Shown: one piece after another, positions 44,221 to 52,761 of the stretch
Layout: each line of letters opens with the position of its first letter
How positions within the stretch are numbered: position 1 is the stretch's first letter
Position numbers and translations under genes: made by a program
The notes under the pieces: model-generated
What the model was told of the DNA's origin: nothing
Database searches by the model: none
What the model saw: the letters and a program-made list of their open reading frames with translations, nothing else
Source: Bacteroidales bacterium
Lineage (GTDB): Bacteria > Bacteroidota > Bacteroidia > Bacteroidales > WCHB1-69
NCBI GenBank assembly: GCA_017613015.1
Contig: JAGAEQ010000013.1
Span: 1-58,218, forward strand
DNA: 58,218 nt
Direction of reading: 5' to 3'

Positions 44221-46008
44221 TCAGTTCAGGTGTTCCGCAATGATCTCTGCGATGTCTTTCACCGCCACCTTTTCGGCTTGTCCGCAGGTGAAGGCTTTTT
44301 TGCAGAGCGGACAGGCGGTGGCCAGCACGTCCGGATGGTCCGCGCAAAGCGTCCGCATCGCCTCGTCCCGTATCAGATTCTTCTGTGCGCTGTTCAAGGC
44401 CGTGTTGCCCAAACTGTGGCCGCAGCACAAGGCGTCGGCTTTCTCCTCAGAGACGGTGCACAAAATTCCGATTGCCGCCAACACTTCTCTGGGTTCCTGA
44501 TAGATACGCTCTCCTCGGCCGAGTTCGCAGGGGTCGTGGTAGGCGTAGCGTGTCGCGTCGGCGGTCACGGTGATTTTGTGCTGGGCAAGGCATTGGCGGA
44601 GGTATTCCGTGTGGTGCATGACCGGCATGTCCAAACGGTACTCCTGTTTGAAAGCGTGGTAGCAGATGGGGCAGGAGGTGACCAAAAGGGACGCTCCGCT
44701 CCCGTTGATGAGTTTTTCCAGCGCATTGCGCATCTGATCAGCCTGTTCCGTGTAACCTTGTTGGCGCAGGGGTCGTCCGCAGCAAAGGTTTTTGTCCTGA
44801 TCCAAAAACAGGTAGTCCTCTCCGGCTTTCTCGAAAATGCGCAGCATGGATTGGATGACGCCCCCCGTCAGGTGCGACATGCATCCGGCGAAATACACGA
44901 CCTTGGGCCGCTTCTCCTGCGGCAGCGCCTGGGGAAGGTAGGTGTAATAGGCCTTTCCGTTTCCCGCTTGTTTCTGTTCCCCTCTCCGGATTTGCCGGAT
45001 AAGGGTGGTCTGTATGCCCACCGGGCAGGCTTCCACGCAGCGGTTGCACAGCAGGCAGTTGTTGGCCACTTCCTCCGAAAGCACGCCTTGGCGGCTGTCG
45101 CGGATAAAGTACACAGACTGTACGTTTTGTATGTTGGCCGCCGTGTTCAGCGGGCAAACGTCAATGCAGATGCCGCAACGGGAGCAGGCGTTGGTCTCGA
45201 CTTGGGTGTAGCCGGTGAGGGTCTCTTCTTCTGTCACGCCCCATTTCCGCAGGAAAACCAAGAGCACTTCGGCAAAAATGTGCATGTAGCGCGTGAAGGG
45301 GAGGCAAAGGAAGAAGATGCACAAAACACTGGAATACAGCCACCACAAAGGCAGTTGCAGCTGTTCGGACGGAAGAAAGGCCAGTGCGTCCCCCAAGGTT
45401 TGGGTCAGCCAGCCGCCGTTGTGTCTGACAGAGGCCGTGACGCTTTCCGCCAGCAGGCGGCAAGGGAAAATGCACCACAGGGAAATCATGCCGAGACGGT
45501 CGTACCAGGTGTGCCGGGTGGTTTTTCGCATGCCGAGCAACCGGCTGTAGAGGCGTTTGCACCAGGCCAAAAGTATGCCGGACAGAATCCACGCAAGCAG
45601 CAAATCCATCACAAAGGTAAAAAGCTGCGGCATGAAATAGTTGGTGTTCCCGTCTTCAAAATAACGGAAAAAGATGGCCATCCACGGGTCTTCCCAGAAG
45701 GTGTGGCTGTAGCAGGAGGCCTCCGCCTTCCCGACCACAATCAGCAGGAACCACCCCAGGGCGAAGCTGAGGTGCATGTAGCCCAATACAAAATTGCGCT
45801 TGAAGATGTTACGGTGAAAAAGGCATTCCCTCAGGCATTCCCAGAAAGCCGCGATGGTTTTGAGGGAAATCAGGCGTTTGAGGCATTGTTTTTTTTGTGT
45901 CCGGCTCATCCGGTGCAGCCAAAGGATGCATTTGCCGATCAGGATGGCGAACAACAGCAGCGCGCCTGCGCAAAACGGGATGACAAAAGGGTGATAGGTG
46001 CTGCTCAT
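44221..46008 (-). CDS. HdrD/GlpC-like iron-sulfur oxidoreductase with membrane anchor
   Basis: A 595-residue protein. The first ~260 residues have five hydrophobic helices, as in HdrE/NarI-like anchors. Then a two-cluster ferredoxin (CSRCGICIDVCPLN; CLLCNRCVEACPVG) and two CCG domains: GCMSHLTGG...LCCGRPL...CPICYH and DPCELGRGE...LCCGHS...CPLCKK. CCG domains bind the special 4Fe-4S clusters of heterodisulfide reductase-type catalysis. Its start overlaps the HdrC-like stop (4 bases). It would link the quinone pool with a soluble flavoprotein; the natural disulfide or other substrate is unknown, since methanogen cofactors are not expected here. Confidence 0.85.
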   Translation of the reverse strand: MSSTYHPFVIPFCAGALLLFAILIGKCILWLHRMSRTQKKQCLKRLISLKTIAAFWECLRECLFHRNIFKRNFVLGYMHLSFALGWFLLIVVGKAEASCYSHTFWEDPWMAIFFRYFEDGNTNYFMPQLFTFVMDLLLAWILSGILLAWCKRLYSRLLGMRKTTRHTWYDRLGMISLWCIFPCRLLAESVTASVRHNGGWLTQTLGDALAFLPSEQLQLPLWWLYSSVLCIFFLCLPFTRYMHIFAEVLLVFLRKWGVTEEETLTGYTQVETNACSRCGICIDVCPLNTAANIQNVQSVYFIRDSRQGVLSEEVANNCLLCNRCVEACPVGIQTTLIRQIRRGEQKQAGNGKAYYTYLPQALPQEKRPKVVYFAGCMSHLTGGVIQSMLRIFEKAGEDYLFLDQDKNLCCGRPLRQQGYTEQADQMRNALEKLINGSGASLLVTSCPICYHAFKQEYRLDMPVMHHTEYLRQCLAQHKITVTADATRYAYHDPCELGRGERIYQEPREVLAAIGILCTVSEEKADALCCGHSLGNTALNSAQKNLIRDEAMRTLCADHPDVLATACPLCKKAFTCGQAEKVAVKDIAEIIAEHLN

Positions 46009-46343
46009 GCGTGATCGTTCGTGGCTTGAAGTTCGTTTCTCATTTCCATAATCATGGCGCGGGTGTTAACGCCCCGGGGGCAGACAATGCTGCATTTACC
46101 GCACAGCATGCAGGCGTCCAATGCGTCGGCAATCTCCTCCTGCATTCCGTGGCGGAACAGCAGGTTGTAGCGGAGAATGTTGAAGGGCGTGTGCGAATTG
46201 GCGGAGCAGGTGCCCGCGCAGCTTCCGCAAAACATGCACTGGCGGAAGGACGGGACTTTCCGGCTGAGCGTCCGGTCTGGTTCTGTCCGCGTGTCAATGA
46301 AGAAGGTGCGGGTTTTCTGCAAGTTGAAACCGAATGCTTTCAT
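46005..46343 (-). CDS. HdrC-like 4Fe-4S protein
   Basis: A 112-residue ferredoxin-type protein. Two cluster motifs, CMFCGSCAGTCSAN and CMLCGKCSIVCPRG, are spaced as in HdrC subunits. It passes electrons between the HdrA-like flavoprotein (7-base gap upstream) and the membrane-bound HdrD-like protein (4-base overlap). No signal peptide. Confidence 0.88.
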   Translation of the reverse strand: MKAFGFNLQKTRTFFIDTRTEPDRTLSRKVPSFRQCMFCGSCAGTCSANSHTPFNILRYNLLFRHGMQEEIADALDACMLCGKCSIVCPRGVNTRAMIMEMRNELQATNDHA

Positions 46344-46350
46344 GGGTTCG

Positions 46351-47400
46351 TTACTTCGTTGTGCGGTTGTTCAGGTAGGCTGCGATTTCCCATGCGGCGG
46401 CGTCGGCGTCTTTCAGGGTCTTGGGTATGGAAAGCGGGCGTTTTCCGCTCCCGGCGACAAACAGTCCCGGATGCGCCGTGGCGTTGTCGGCGGATTCGCG
46501 GTCGGCGGAAAGGTAAAATCCGTAAGGGTCCGCAATGCCCAGCTCCTGTGCGAATTGCTTGGTGGATGGGGATGCCTCCATCCCGACCATCAGCACCAGC
46601 AGGTCCACTTCCATTTTCACCGGACGGGAGAGCAGGGTATCCTCCGCCTTGATTTGGATACGCCCGTCTTGGGAGAGGGCGGTTTCCGAAACGCGGCCCC
46701 GGATGAAATTGACGTGGTGCTTCTCCTGGGATTCGCGGTAGCGTTCCTCAAAATGCTGTCCGGTCATGCGCAGGTCCATGTAAAAGCAGTATTGGCGCAC
46801 TTCGGGGAGCAGCTGCTTGGCTTCTATGCTCTGCTTGACGGCACAAATGCAGCAATTAACAGAGCAATAATGGTTTCCGACTTTCTCATCCCGGGAGCCC
46901 ACGCATTGGATGTAGGCGATGGATTGGGGAACCTTGCCTTCCGTGGTGCGGATGTTCCCTTCGCCTATCATCTGTTCCAGTTCGACGGAGGTGATGACGT
47001 TGGGGTAAATGCGGTATCCGTATTCCTCTTTCCGTTTCGCGTCAAAAGGTTCGAAACCGGTGGTGAGTAGCATCGCAGAAGCTTGAAGATGTTGTCCGTC
47101 TGCTGTCTCCGCTGTCCATAGCCCGTCTTCCCGGCGCAGTTGCCGGACCTCGGTGCCGCAATGTACGGACACCCGGTCTTGCGGCAGTTTCCGCAGGAGT
47201 TCTTCCTTCACTTCCTTTGCATCGTGGAAATCCGGAAAAAGTTTGTCCCACTGGTTCAGTTTTCCGCCCGGAAGGGCCTCTTTCTCCAAAAGCTGCACAT
47301 GAAAACCCGCCTGGGCAAGGCGACCGGCGGCTTCTAATCCGGCGGGGCCTCCCCCTATAATGAGCACGTCCATGGGTTGGTTGCTTAATTGCGCATCCAT
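46351..47400 (-). CDS. HdrA-like FAD/iron-sulfur oxidoreductase
   Basis: A 349-residue soluble flavoprotein. The FAD-binding motif is IIGGGPAGLEAAGRLAQAG near residue 13, with a second FAD contact LFVAGSGKRPLSIP at the C-terminus. A cluster motif CVGSRD...YCSVNCCICAVKQSIEA matches the Cys-rich 4Fe-4S insertion of HdrA. It is shorter than methanogen HdrA because the ferredoxin and extra domains are missing. First gene of the Hdr-like operon; likely partner electron donors are NADH or ferredoxin (inference). Confidence 0.87.
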   Translation of the reverse strand: MDAQLSNQPMDVLIIGGGPAGLEAAGRLAQAGFHVQLLEKEALPGGKLNQWDKLFPDFHDAKEVKEELLRKLPQDRVSVHCGTEVRQLRREDGLWTAETADGQHLQASAMLLTTGFEPFDAKRKEEYGYRIYPNVITSVELEQMIGEGNIRTTEGKVPQSIAYIQCVGSRDEKVGNHYCSVNCCICAVKQSIEAKQLLPEVRQYCFYMDLRMTGQHFEERYRESQEKHHVNFIRGRVSETALSQDGRIQIKAEDTLLSRPVKMEVDLLVLMVGMEASPSTKQFAQELGIADPYGFYLSADRESADNATAHPGLFVAGSGKRPLSIPKTLKDADAAAWEIAAYLNNRTTK

Positions 47401-47470
47401 AGTGTTTGTTCAATAAGGTTCAAACTGCAAATGTCCACAAAATTTGGATACGAATTGGCGTTTCCCTTTT

Positions 47471-48691
47471 TTATTTTGAAATTATCGCGTCCACAATGCG
47501 CAGGCGTTTGGCGGTGTGATGCGCCGGAATCAGCAGCACGCCCAAGCTGACAACGAGCACAAACACATTGATTCCCAAGATATGCTGCCATTGGCAGGTC
47601 ATGGGCACGTAGTCCACGAAATAACTCTGCGGATTGAGGCGGAGCAGGTGGGTGCGTTCTTGCAGCAGGCAGGCCGAAATGGCAATAAGGTTGCCGAAAA
47701 GCATGCCTTTCAGCAGCATTTTTCCGCAGATGTACAGGAAAATGTTCCGTATGTCTTTGGGGGAGCAGCCCAAGGTCCGGAGAATGCCGATGGTGGGTAT
47801 GTGCTCCAGAATGAGGGTCAATTGGGTGGAAATAAGGGAAATGCAGACAACCAGCATCATCAGTATGACCAGCACCGCCACGTTCTGGTCAAAAAGGCTG
47901 ATCCATTCGAACATGTCCGGATGCAGCTCCTTGGTCGTCTCCGCCAGCAGGTCGTAAGGCAGTATGCGGTTGAGCAGCTCGCTGGTTTCCTCCATCCCGT
48001 TGAAGTCGTCTAACAGGATTTCCAGCGCGTCCACGCTGTCTGCGCCCCAGCCGTTCAGTTTTTGAATGTGCCGCAGGGAGCAGATGGCAAAGGTCTCGTC
48101 GTAGGTGCCGAGGCCGGTGTTGTAAATGCCTACGATGCGGAAATTGCGTTGGCGGACAGGTTCTTGGACAAAATACACGCGGATTTTCTGTCCGGTGTCC
48201 ATTTGCAGTTTGCCTGCCAAGTGTTCGGAAATGAGAATGTCGTTGGAAAGCGCCTCCCCGCTGTAGTCGGGAAACCTTCCCCTGACAAGGTGGCGGGCGA
48301 AGAAGGAAGAGTCGTAGTCGGGACCTATGCCTTTGAAAACCAAACCTTCTATTTCGCTTTCCGTCTGGACAATCCCGGCTTTGGAAGCGCAGACCTGCAC
48401 CTGCCGCACGTTGGGCATTCCCGAAATTTCGGCCAGCAGCTCCTCCGTGGCGGGGAAGGGGCGTTTTTCATAAGAGGCGTTGTTGTCAAAAAAATGGATT
48501 TCAATGTGCGCGCCGAAGCCCACCACTTTTTCCCGGATTTCCTTCCGGAATCCGGTAGTGACGGCGAAGGACCAAATCATCACACAGATTCCCAGAGTGA
48601 TGCTGACAATGGAAATCCCCATGACGGGTTTGGAGAAACGCTTCCCCTTGCGGGGAAGTATTTTCCGGGCGATGTATCGGTTGGTGTCCAA
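47471..48691 (-). CDS. LolC/E-like FtsX family ABC transporter permease
   Basis: A 406-residue permease with one N-terminal helix (VMGISIVSITLGICVMIWSF), a large periplasmic MacB-like domain, and three C-terminal helices (VLVILMMLVVCISLISTQL; ILRTLGCSPKDIRNIFLYI coupling loop; INVFVLVVSLGVLLIPAHHTAKRL). This is the LolC/E architecture that releases lipoproteins from the inner membrane for transport to the outer membrane. The ATPase partner is not in the window. Last gene of the serS operon (11-base gap). Confidence 0.85.
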   Translation of the reverse strand: MDTNRYIARKILPRKGKRFSKPVMGISIVSITLGICVMIWSFAVTTGFRKEIREKVVGFGAHIEIHFFDNNASYEKRPFPATEELLAEISGMPNVRQVQVCASKAGIVQTESEIEGLVFKGIGPDYDSSFFARHLVRGRFPDYSGEALSNDILISEHLAGKLQMDTGQKIRVYFVQEPVRQRNFRIVGIYNTGLGTYDETFAICSLRHIQKLNGWGADSVDALEILLDDFNGMEETSELLNRILPYDLLAETTKELHPDMFEWISLFDQNVAVLVILMMLVVCISLISTQLTLILEHIPTIGILRTLGCSPKDIRNIFLYICGKMLLKGMLFGNLIAISACLLQERTHLLRLNPQSYFVDYVPMTCQWQHILGINVFVLVVSLGVLLIPAHHTAKRLRIVDAIISK

Positions 48692-48702
48692 ACCGCGACA
48701 GG

Positions 48703-49971
48703 TTAAATGCGGTCAAAGCCAGTGTAGGCTTGCAGTGCTTCCGGCACCAGAATCTCCCCTTCGGGGGTCTGGCAGTCCTCCAGAATGGCCGCCACGATGC
48801 GCGGGAGCGCCAGGGCGCTTCCGTTGAGGGTGTGCAGCAGCTGCGGTTTGCCGTCCTCGTTTTTGTAACGCAGTTTCATGCGGTTGGCCTGAAAGTTTTC
48901 AAAATTAGATACTGAACTGACTTCCAGCCACTTTTCCTGTCCTTTGGCGAACACTTCGAAATCGAAGGTCAGGGCGGAGGTGAAGCTGATGTCGCCGCCG
49001 CACAAACGGATCATGCGGAAGGGAAGCCCCAGTTTCCGAATCAGCCCGCCCACATGCGTTTTCATGTCTTCCAGCACCTGATAGGAGGTCTCCGGTTCCA
49101 CGATTTGCACAATTTCCACTTTGTCAAACTGATGCAGACGGTTAAGGCCGCGCACGTCCTTGCCGTAGGAGCCCGCCTCCCGGCGGAAACAGGCCGAATA
49201 GGCGCAGTGGCGTATCGGCAGATCGCTTTTCTTCAGCAGGCAGTTGCGGTAAATGTTGGTGATGGGGACTTCCGCCGTGGGAATCAGGTACAGCTTGTCC
49301 TCCCCGACGAAATACATCTGTCCCTCCTTGTCCGGAAGCTGTCCCGTGGCGTAGCCGGAGTCGGCATTGACCACATAAGGCACCTGTACTTCCGTGTAGC
49401 CCGCCTTGCTTGCCTCGTCCAAGAAGAAATTGACAAGCGCACGCTGCAATTTGGCCACTTTTTCCCGGTAGAGGGGGAATCCCGCTCCGGTCAGCTTGCA
49501 TCCTATTTCAAAGTCAATCAGATCTTTTTTGCTGCAAAGATCCCAGTGGGGCAAGTAGTTGAAGTTTTTCTCGAAATCGCCCCAACGGTACTCCTCCACG
49601 TTGTCCTCGGCGGTTTTCCCTTCCGGCACGGAGGCGTGGGGCATGTTGGGCAGCAGCACCAGCGTCTGGCTGATGTTGTCGTCAAAGGATTTCAGCTTGT
49701 CTTCCAGGTCTTTGGCAGCTTCTTTGAGTTCGCCTGTCCGTTTCTTGGAGACTTCCGCCTCCTCTTTCTTCCCTTCCTTGTACAGCCTGCCGATGTCTTT
49801 GGCGATGCGGTTCTGTTCGGCATAGTTGTCGTCCAATTGTTTCTGGCATTCCCTTTTCTGTTTGTCGTAGCTGAGAATGCGCTCCACGAGCTCTTTGGCA
49901 TCGAAATGCTTGACGAGCAGGCGTTCAATTACTTTTTCCGGATTTTCTCGTAAGGTGGTTAAAGGTATCAT
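48703..49971 (-). CDS. serS: seryl-tRNA synthetase
   Basis: A 422-residue class II synthetase that charges tRNA-Ser. The N-terminal ~110 residues form the antiparallel coiled-coil arm (Lys/Glu-rich, RIAKDIGRLYKEGKKEEAEV). The catalytic core has motif 2 FRREAGSYGKDVRGLNRLHQ and motif 3 region NGSALALPRIVAAILED, and ends VPEALQAYTGFDRI as usual. Normal length. Gap of 1 base to the glucosaminidase gene upstream. Confidence 0.97.
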   Translation of the reverse strand: MIPLTTLRENPEKVIERLLVKHFDAKELVERILSYDKQKRECQKQLDDNYAEQNRIAKDIGRLYKEGKKEEAEVSKKRTGELKEAAKDLEDKLKSFDDNISQTLVLLPNMPHASVPEGKTAEDNVEEYRWGDFEKNFNYLPHWDLCSKKDLIDFEIGCKLTGAGFPLYREKVAKLQRALVNFFLDEASKAGYTEVQVPYVVNADSGYATGQLPDKEGQMYFVGEDKLYLIPTAEVPITNIYRNCLLKKSDLPIRHCAYSACFRREAGSYGKDVRGLNRLHQFDKVEIVQIVEPETSYQVLEDMKTHVGGLIRKLGLPFRMIRLCGGDISFTSALTFDFEVFAKGQEKWLEVSSVSNFENFQANRMKLRYKNEDGKPQLLHTLNGSALALPRIVAAILEDCQTPEGEILVPEALQAYTGFDRI

Positions 49972-49972
49972 T

Positions 49973-50929
49973 TTAATGGGTGTTTCGTTGTAAAAGGATG
50001 ACTTGCCCTTTCTTTAGCAAGGTGTTTCTTTCCAATTGATTGATAGTCATAATGCTGCTCATTTTGCAACCGTAGCGTTGGCAGATGTCCCTCAGGGTTT
50101 CCGTGTCGGAAACCACCACGTGTTCGCGGTAATCGGCGGAGAATTTGGGCTTTTTCTCGATGTAGACCCATTCCCCTTCCACGGGTTCGTACCTGTTCGT
50201 GAGCAAATCGTTGTATTTCCGGATGCGGAACAAGGGCTGCTGCACGTCAATGGCGATGTTGAGGTAAGAGTCACCTTTCTGTGCGACAACAAAATACGAA
50301 CCGTTGTTGGCGTATACCGTGCGTTTGGTGTAGGGGTAGCTGACGGCTTTGGGCATGCCCGAGCGGGAGGTGTCCAGCACAAAGACCGGCGCCACGGGGG
50401 AGGTGTAGGTCCCGCCGGAGTGGTCGAAGGTGTCCAAACGGTATTTTTCAATCAGGGTGATCAGGCGTTCCGGATATTTGGGGTTGGTCGCGTATCCGCA
50501 GGCTTTCAATCCTTCCGCCCATCCCTTGTAGTCCGCGGGAGGGAGGGAGAACAGCCGTTCGTAGCGTTTGGCTTTCAGGAAGTCGGAGTGGTCGTTATAG
50601 GATTCCTCCACGCTTTTGTACTTGCGAAAACATTCGTTTTCAGCATCATCGGTTTTGTAATACCTTTCTCCCTGCCATTGGGAGTGGCATTTGATGCCGA
50701 AATGGTTGTTCGCTTTGACCGCCAGGTCGCTGGTCCCAGCCGCCGACTCCAGAATCCCTTGCGCTAACGTGATGCTTGCTGGAATCCCGTGGGTCTGCAT
50801 TTTCTGCTCCGCCAGGGAATGGTATTTCTCTATATAAATATAAATGTCATTTTCGGTGTATTGCGCATGCAGGCTTGAAATGCACAACCAAAGCATACAC
50901 AGCGGCAGTCCCCATTTTTTGTTCATCAT
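49973..50929 (-). CDS. exported glucosaminidase with LysM-like C-terminus
   Basis: A 318-residue peptidoglycan hydrolase. The start is at the tandem ATG (50929) because MMNKKWGLPLCMLWLCISSLHAQ is a complete signal peptide; the frame extends upstream without sense. Residues ~30-170 are a mannosyl-glycoprotein endo-beta-N-acetylglucosaminidase (PF01832-type) domain with ITLAQGILESAAGTS (catalytic Glu), NNHFGIKCH and GYATNPKYPERLI. The C-terminal part has a LysM-like repeat (HVVVSDTETLRDICQRYGCK, then LLKKGQVILLQ) for cell-wall binding. Likely role in cell-wall turnover or separation. Between rfaE2 (53-base gap) and serS. Confidence 0.88.
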   Translation of the reverse strand: MMNKKWGLPLCMLWLCISSLHAQYTENDIYIYIEKYHSLAEQKMQTHGIPASITLAQGILESAAGTSDLAVKANNHFGIKCHSQWQGERYYKTDDAENECFRKYKSVEESYNDHSDFLKAKRYERLFSLPPADYKGWAEGLKACGYATNPKYPERLITLIEKYRLDTFDHSGGTYTSPVAPVFVLDTSRSGMPKAVSYPYTKRTVYANNGSYFVVAQKGDSYLNIAIDVQQPLFRIRKYNDLLTNRYEPVEGEWVYIEKKPKFSADYREHVVVSDTETLRDICQRYGCKMSSIMTINQLERNTLLKKGQVILLQRNTH

Positions 50930-50982
50930 GATTCGTATTACGGTTGTTAAGTATAACTGAAAAAAAAGCCGGGTATTGTGGG

Positions 50983-51477
50983 CTACGGCTGATTTTTGAT
51001 TTTTGCCTCGATAAGGGAGGTTGAATAGCCGGGGGTGAGGGGAATGGCGCAAACCTCTCCTCCCTTGGCCCGCACGATGTCCGCTCCGACCATCGTCTCC
51101 TCCGTGTAGTCCCCGCCCTTGACCAGCACATCCGGACGGATTTCCTTTATCAGCTCGTAAGGGGTGTCCTCGTCAAAACGGACCACCGCGTCCACACAGG
51201 CGAAGGCGGCCAGCAGCATCCCTCTCGACTTTTCATCGATGATGGGGCGGTGTTTCCCTTTCAAGCGGGCGATGGAAGCGTCCGAGTTCAGCCCGACAAT
51301 GAGGATGTCCCCCAATTGGGCGGTTTCCCAGAGGTATTCCACGTGTCCCCGATGCACGATGTCGAAGCAGCCGTTGGTGAACACGATGCGTTTGCCTTCC
51401 TCCCGCCACTTCCGCAGGGGTGTTTGCAGGCTTTCCAAGGTATGCAGCTTAATTTGCAGGGGTTGTGTCTGTTTCAT
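50983..51477 (-). CDS. rfaE2: D-glycero-beta-D-manno-heptose 1-phosphate adenylyltransferase
   Basis: A 164-residue nucleotidyltransferase corresponding to the second half of E. coli HldE, encoded separately as is usual in Bacteroidota. HxGH-type motif IVHRGHVEYL after VFTNGCFD, and VKGGDYTEETMVGA. It makes ADP-heptose precursors for the LPS core. Its start overlaps the flippase-like gene by 29 bases. Confidence 0.93.
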   Translation of the reverse strand: MKQTQPLQIKLHTLESLQTPLRKWREEGKRIVFTNGCFDIVHRGHVEYLWETAQLGDILIVGLNSDASIARLKGKHRPIIDEKSRGMLLAAFACVDAVVRFDEDTPYELIKEIRPDVLVKGGDYTEETMVGADIVRAKGGEVCAIPLTPGYSTSLIEAKIKNQP

Positions 51478-52510
51478 TTTCGGAAGCGGATTGCAGTTGT
51501 TTGGAGGATTTGCGCAGCGCGGTAAAGACCAAGGAAACCAGTCCGCCCGCCACGTAGACGAAAGTCTCGTTCGCCCAGATGACCCAGCCCACGGCCAAGC
51601 CGGTCTCGTAGGGGATGCCGTACCAGAGCAGCACTTGGGAGACCAAAAGCGGGTAGGCGCCGAGCCCGCCTTGCGCGATGACGAAGCCGAACGTCCCGAC
51701 CACCACGCAGGAAAGGGTCGCGGCCCAGATGGCGCTGCCCAAGTCCATCATGTCCGGAAACGCGAAACTTCCGACCATGAACATGAAATACCAGCAAATC
51801 CAAATCAGGACGGAATGCAGGACGAAGAGTCCGGGCTGCTCCAAATGGACGATGGAGACCAGCCCTTGCCACAAACCGAGGAAGAAGTCCTTTATCTTAC
51901 GGAACAGCTTTGTTTTTCCCAAGACTTTTCCCAACAGGATGAAGACACACACAATCAATACAATGACAACGAGGACCAGCAGCCATTTGCCAAAACTGAA
52001 CCCGGCTGTCTTTTCGCTCAGGTTGTCCAGACCCAGCAACGGAATCAGCTTGTCCGACTCCGCCAGAATGGCGACCACGAACAGCAGGCCCAGCAACAGC
52101 ATGTCCACAATGCGTTCCGTGATGACCGTCCCCAGGCTTTTTTGGAAAGGCACTTTGGCGTAAGTCTGCAAATAGGTGCAGCGGAGCAGCTCTCCCAAAC
52201 GGGGAATGGCGATATTGGCCAGGTAGCAGATCATGACAGAGTGGTAGGCGTTGGAGCGGGACACCCTGTATCCCAATGGGTTCATAAGGATGATGGCCCG
52301 CAGTCCGCGCAAATACACGCTGATGACGCCGAGCAGCATGCCGATGAGCAGAAACACCCAGCGGTAGCCGGTGAAGACGCTTTTCACATCGGTCAGGACG
52401 GATGTGCGCTGCTCAGGGGTGAGGTCTTTGACGGAGAACCAGATAAAAAAGATTCCCAAGCCGATGAACACGGTGAATTTTATGATTTTTTTCAAGGTCT
52501 CCTTCATCAT
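51449..52510 (-). CDS. LPG synthase-like/flippase-like integral membrane protein (UPF0104)
   Basis: A 353-residue polytopic membrane protein with about eight helices (KIIKFTVFIGLGIFFIWFSV first) and family features LRGLRAIILMNPLGYRV, MICYLANIAIPRLGELLRC and EPGLFVLHSVLIWICWYFMF-like segments. It belongs to the lysylphosphatidylglycerol synthase transmembrane/AglD-like group but has no soluble synthase domain, so a lipid or polyprenyl-glycan handling role is more likely. First gene of the leftward envelope/serS operon. Confidence 0.85.
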   Translation of the reverse strand: MMKETLKKIIKFTVFIGLGIFFIWFSVKDLTPEQRTSVLTDVKSVFTGYRWVFLLIGMLLGVISVYLRGLRAIILMNPLGYRVSRSNAYHSVMICYLANIAIPRLGELLRCTYLQTYAKVPFQKSLGTVITERIVDMLLLGLLFVVAILAESDKLIPLLGLDNLSEKTAGFSFGKWLLVLVVIVLIVCVFILLGKVLGKTKLFRKIKDFFLGLWQGLVSIVHLEQPGLFVLHSVLIWICWYFMFMVGSFAFPDMMDLGSAIWAATLSCVVVGTFGFVIAQGGLGAYPLLVSQVLLWYGIPYETGLAVGWVIWANETFVYVAGGLVSLVFTALRKSSKQLQSASENETDTTPAN

Positions 52511-52546
52511 GGCGGATGGTGTTTTTTCTTTTTAAAATAACAAATG

Positions 52547-52554
52547 CAAAAGTA
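52547..52554 (-). promoter_or_regulatory. Bacteroidetes-type -7 element (TACTTTTG)
   Basis: Read leftward the bases are TACTTTTG, about 37 bases before the start of the flippase-like gene. Likely promoter of the five-gene operon flippase, rfaE2, glucosaminidase, serS and LolC/E-like permease. Confidence 0.6.
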
Positions 52555-52680
52555 ACATTTATTCTTATAGCTCCTCCCGTTTGCGGGCAAAAAAAAGCGT
52601 TCCGCTTCCCTGTCCTTTTCCTTTGTCAAGCAAGGCGAAAAAAATAATGAAACAAATGGTGATTATATTTATATTTGTTG

Positions 52681-52688
52681 TAATTTTG
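52681..52688 (+). promoter_or_regulatory. Bacteroidetes-type -7 element (TAATTTTG)
   Basis: TAATTTTG matches TAnnTTTG and lies 74 bases before the ATG of the giant repeat protein. The region upstream is very AT-rich. Confidence 0.6.
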
Positions 52689-52761
52689 CAAATTCCGGTG
52701 TATTATGGAGTAATTACCGGGGTATAATGATAGTGAATTGTAAATTAAAGATTTAAACATT

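Noticed and set aside
43432..46014. An 860-codon open frame on the plus strand
   Set aside because: Antisense to cca and the HdrD-like gene, both of which have clear family motifs. The translation is low-complexity and has no recognisable domain.
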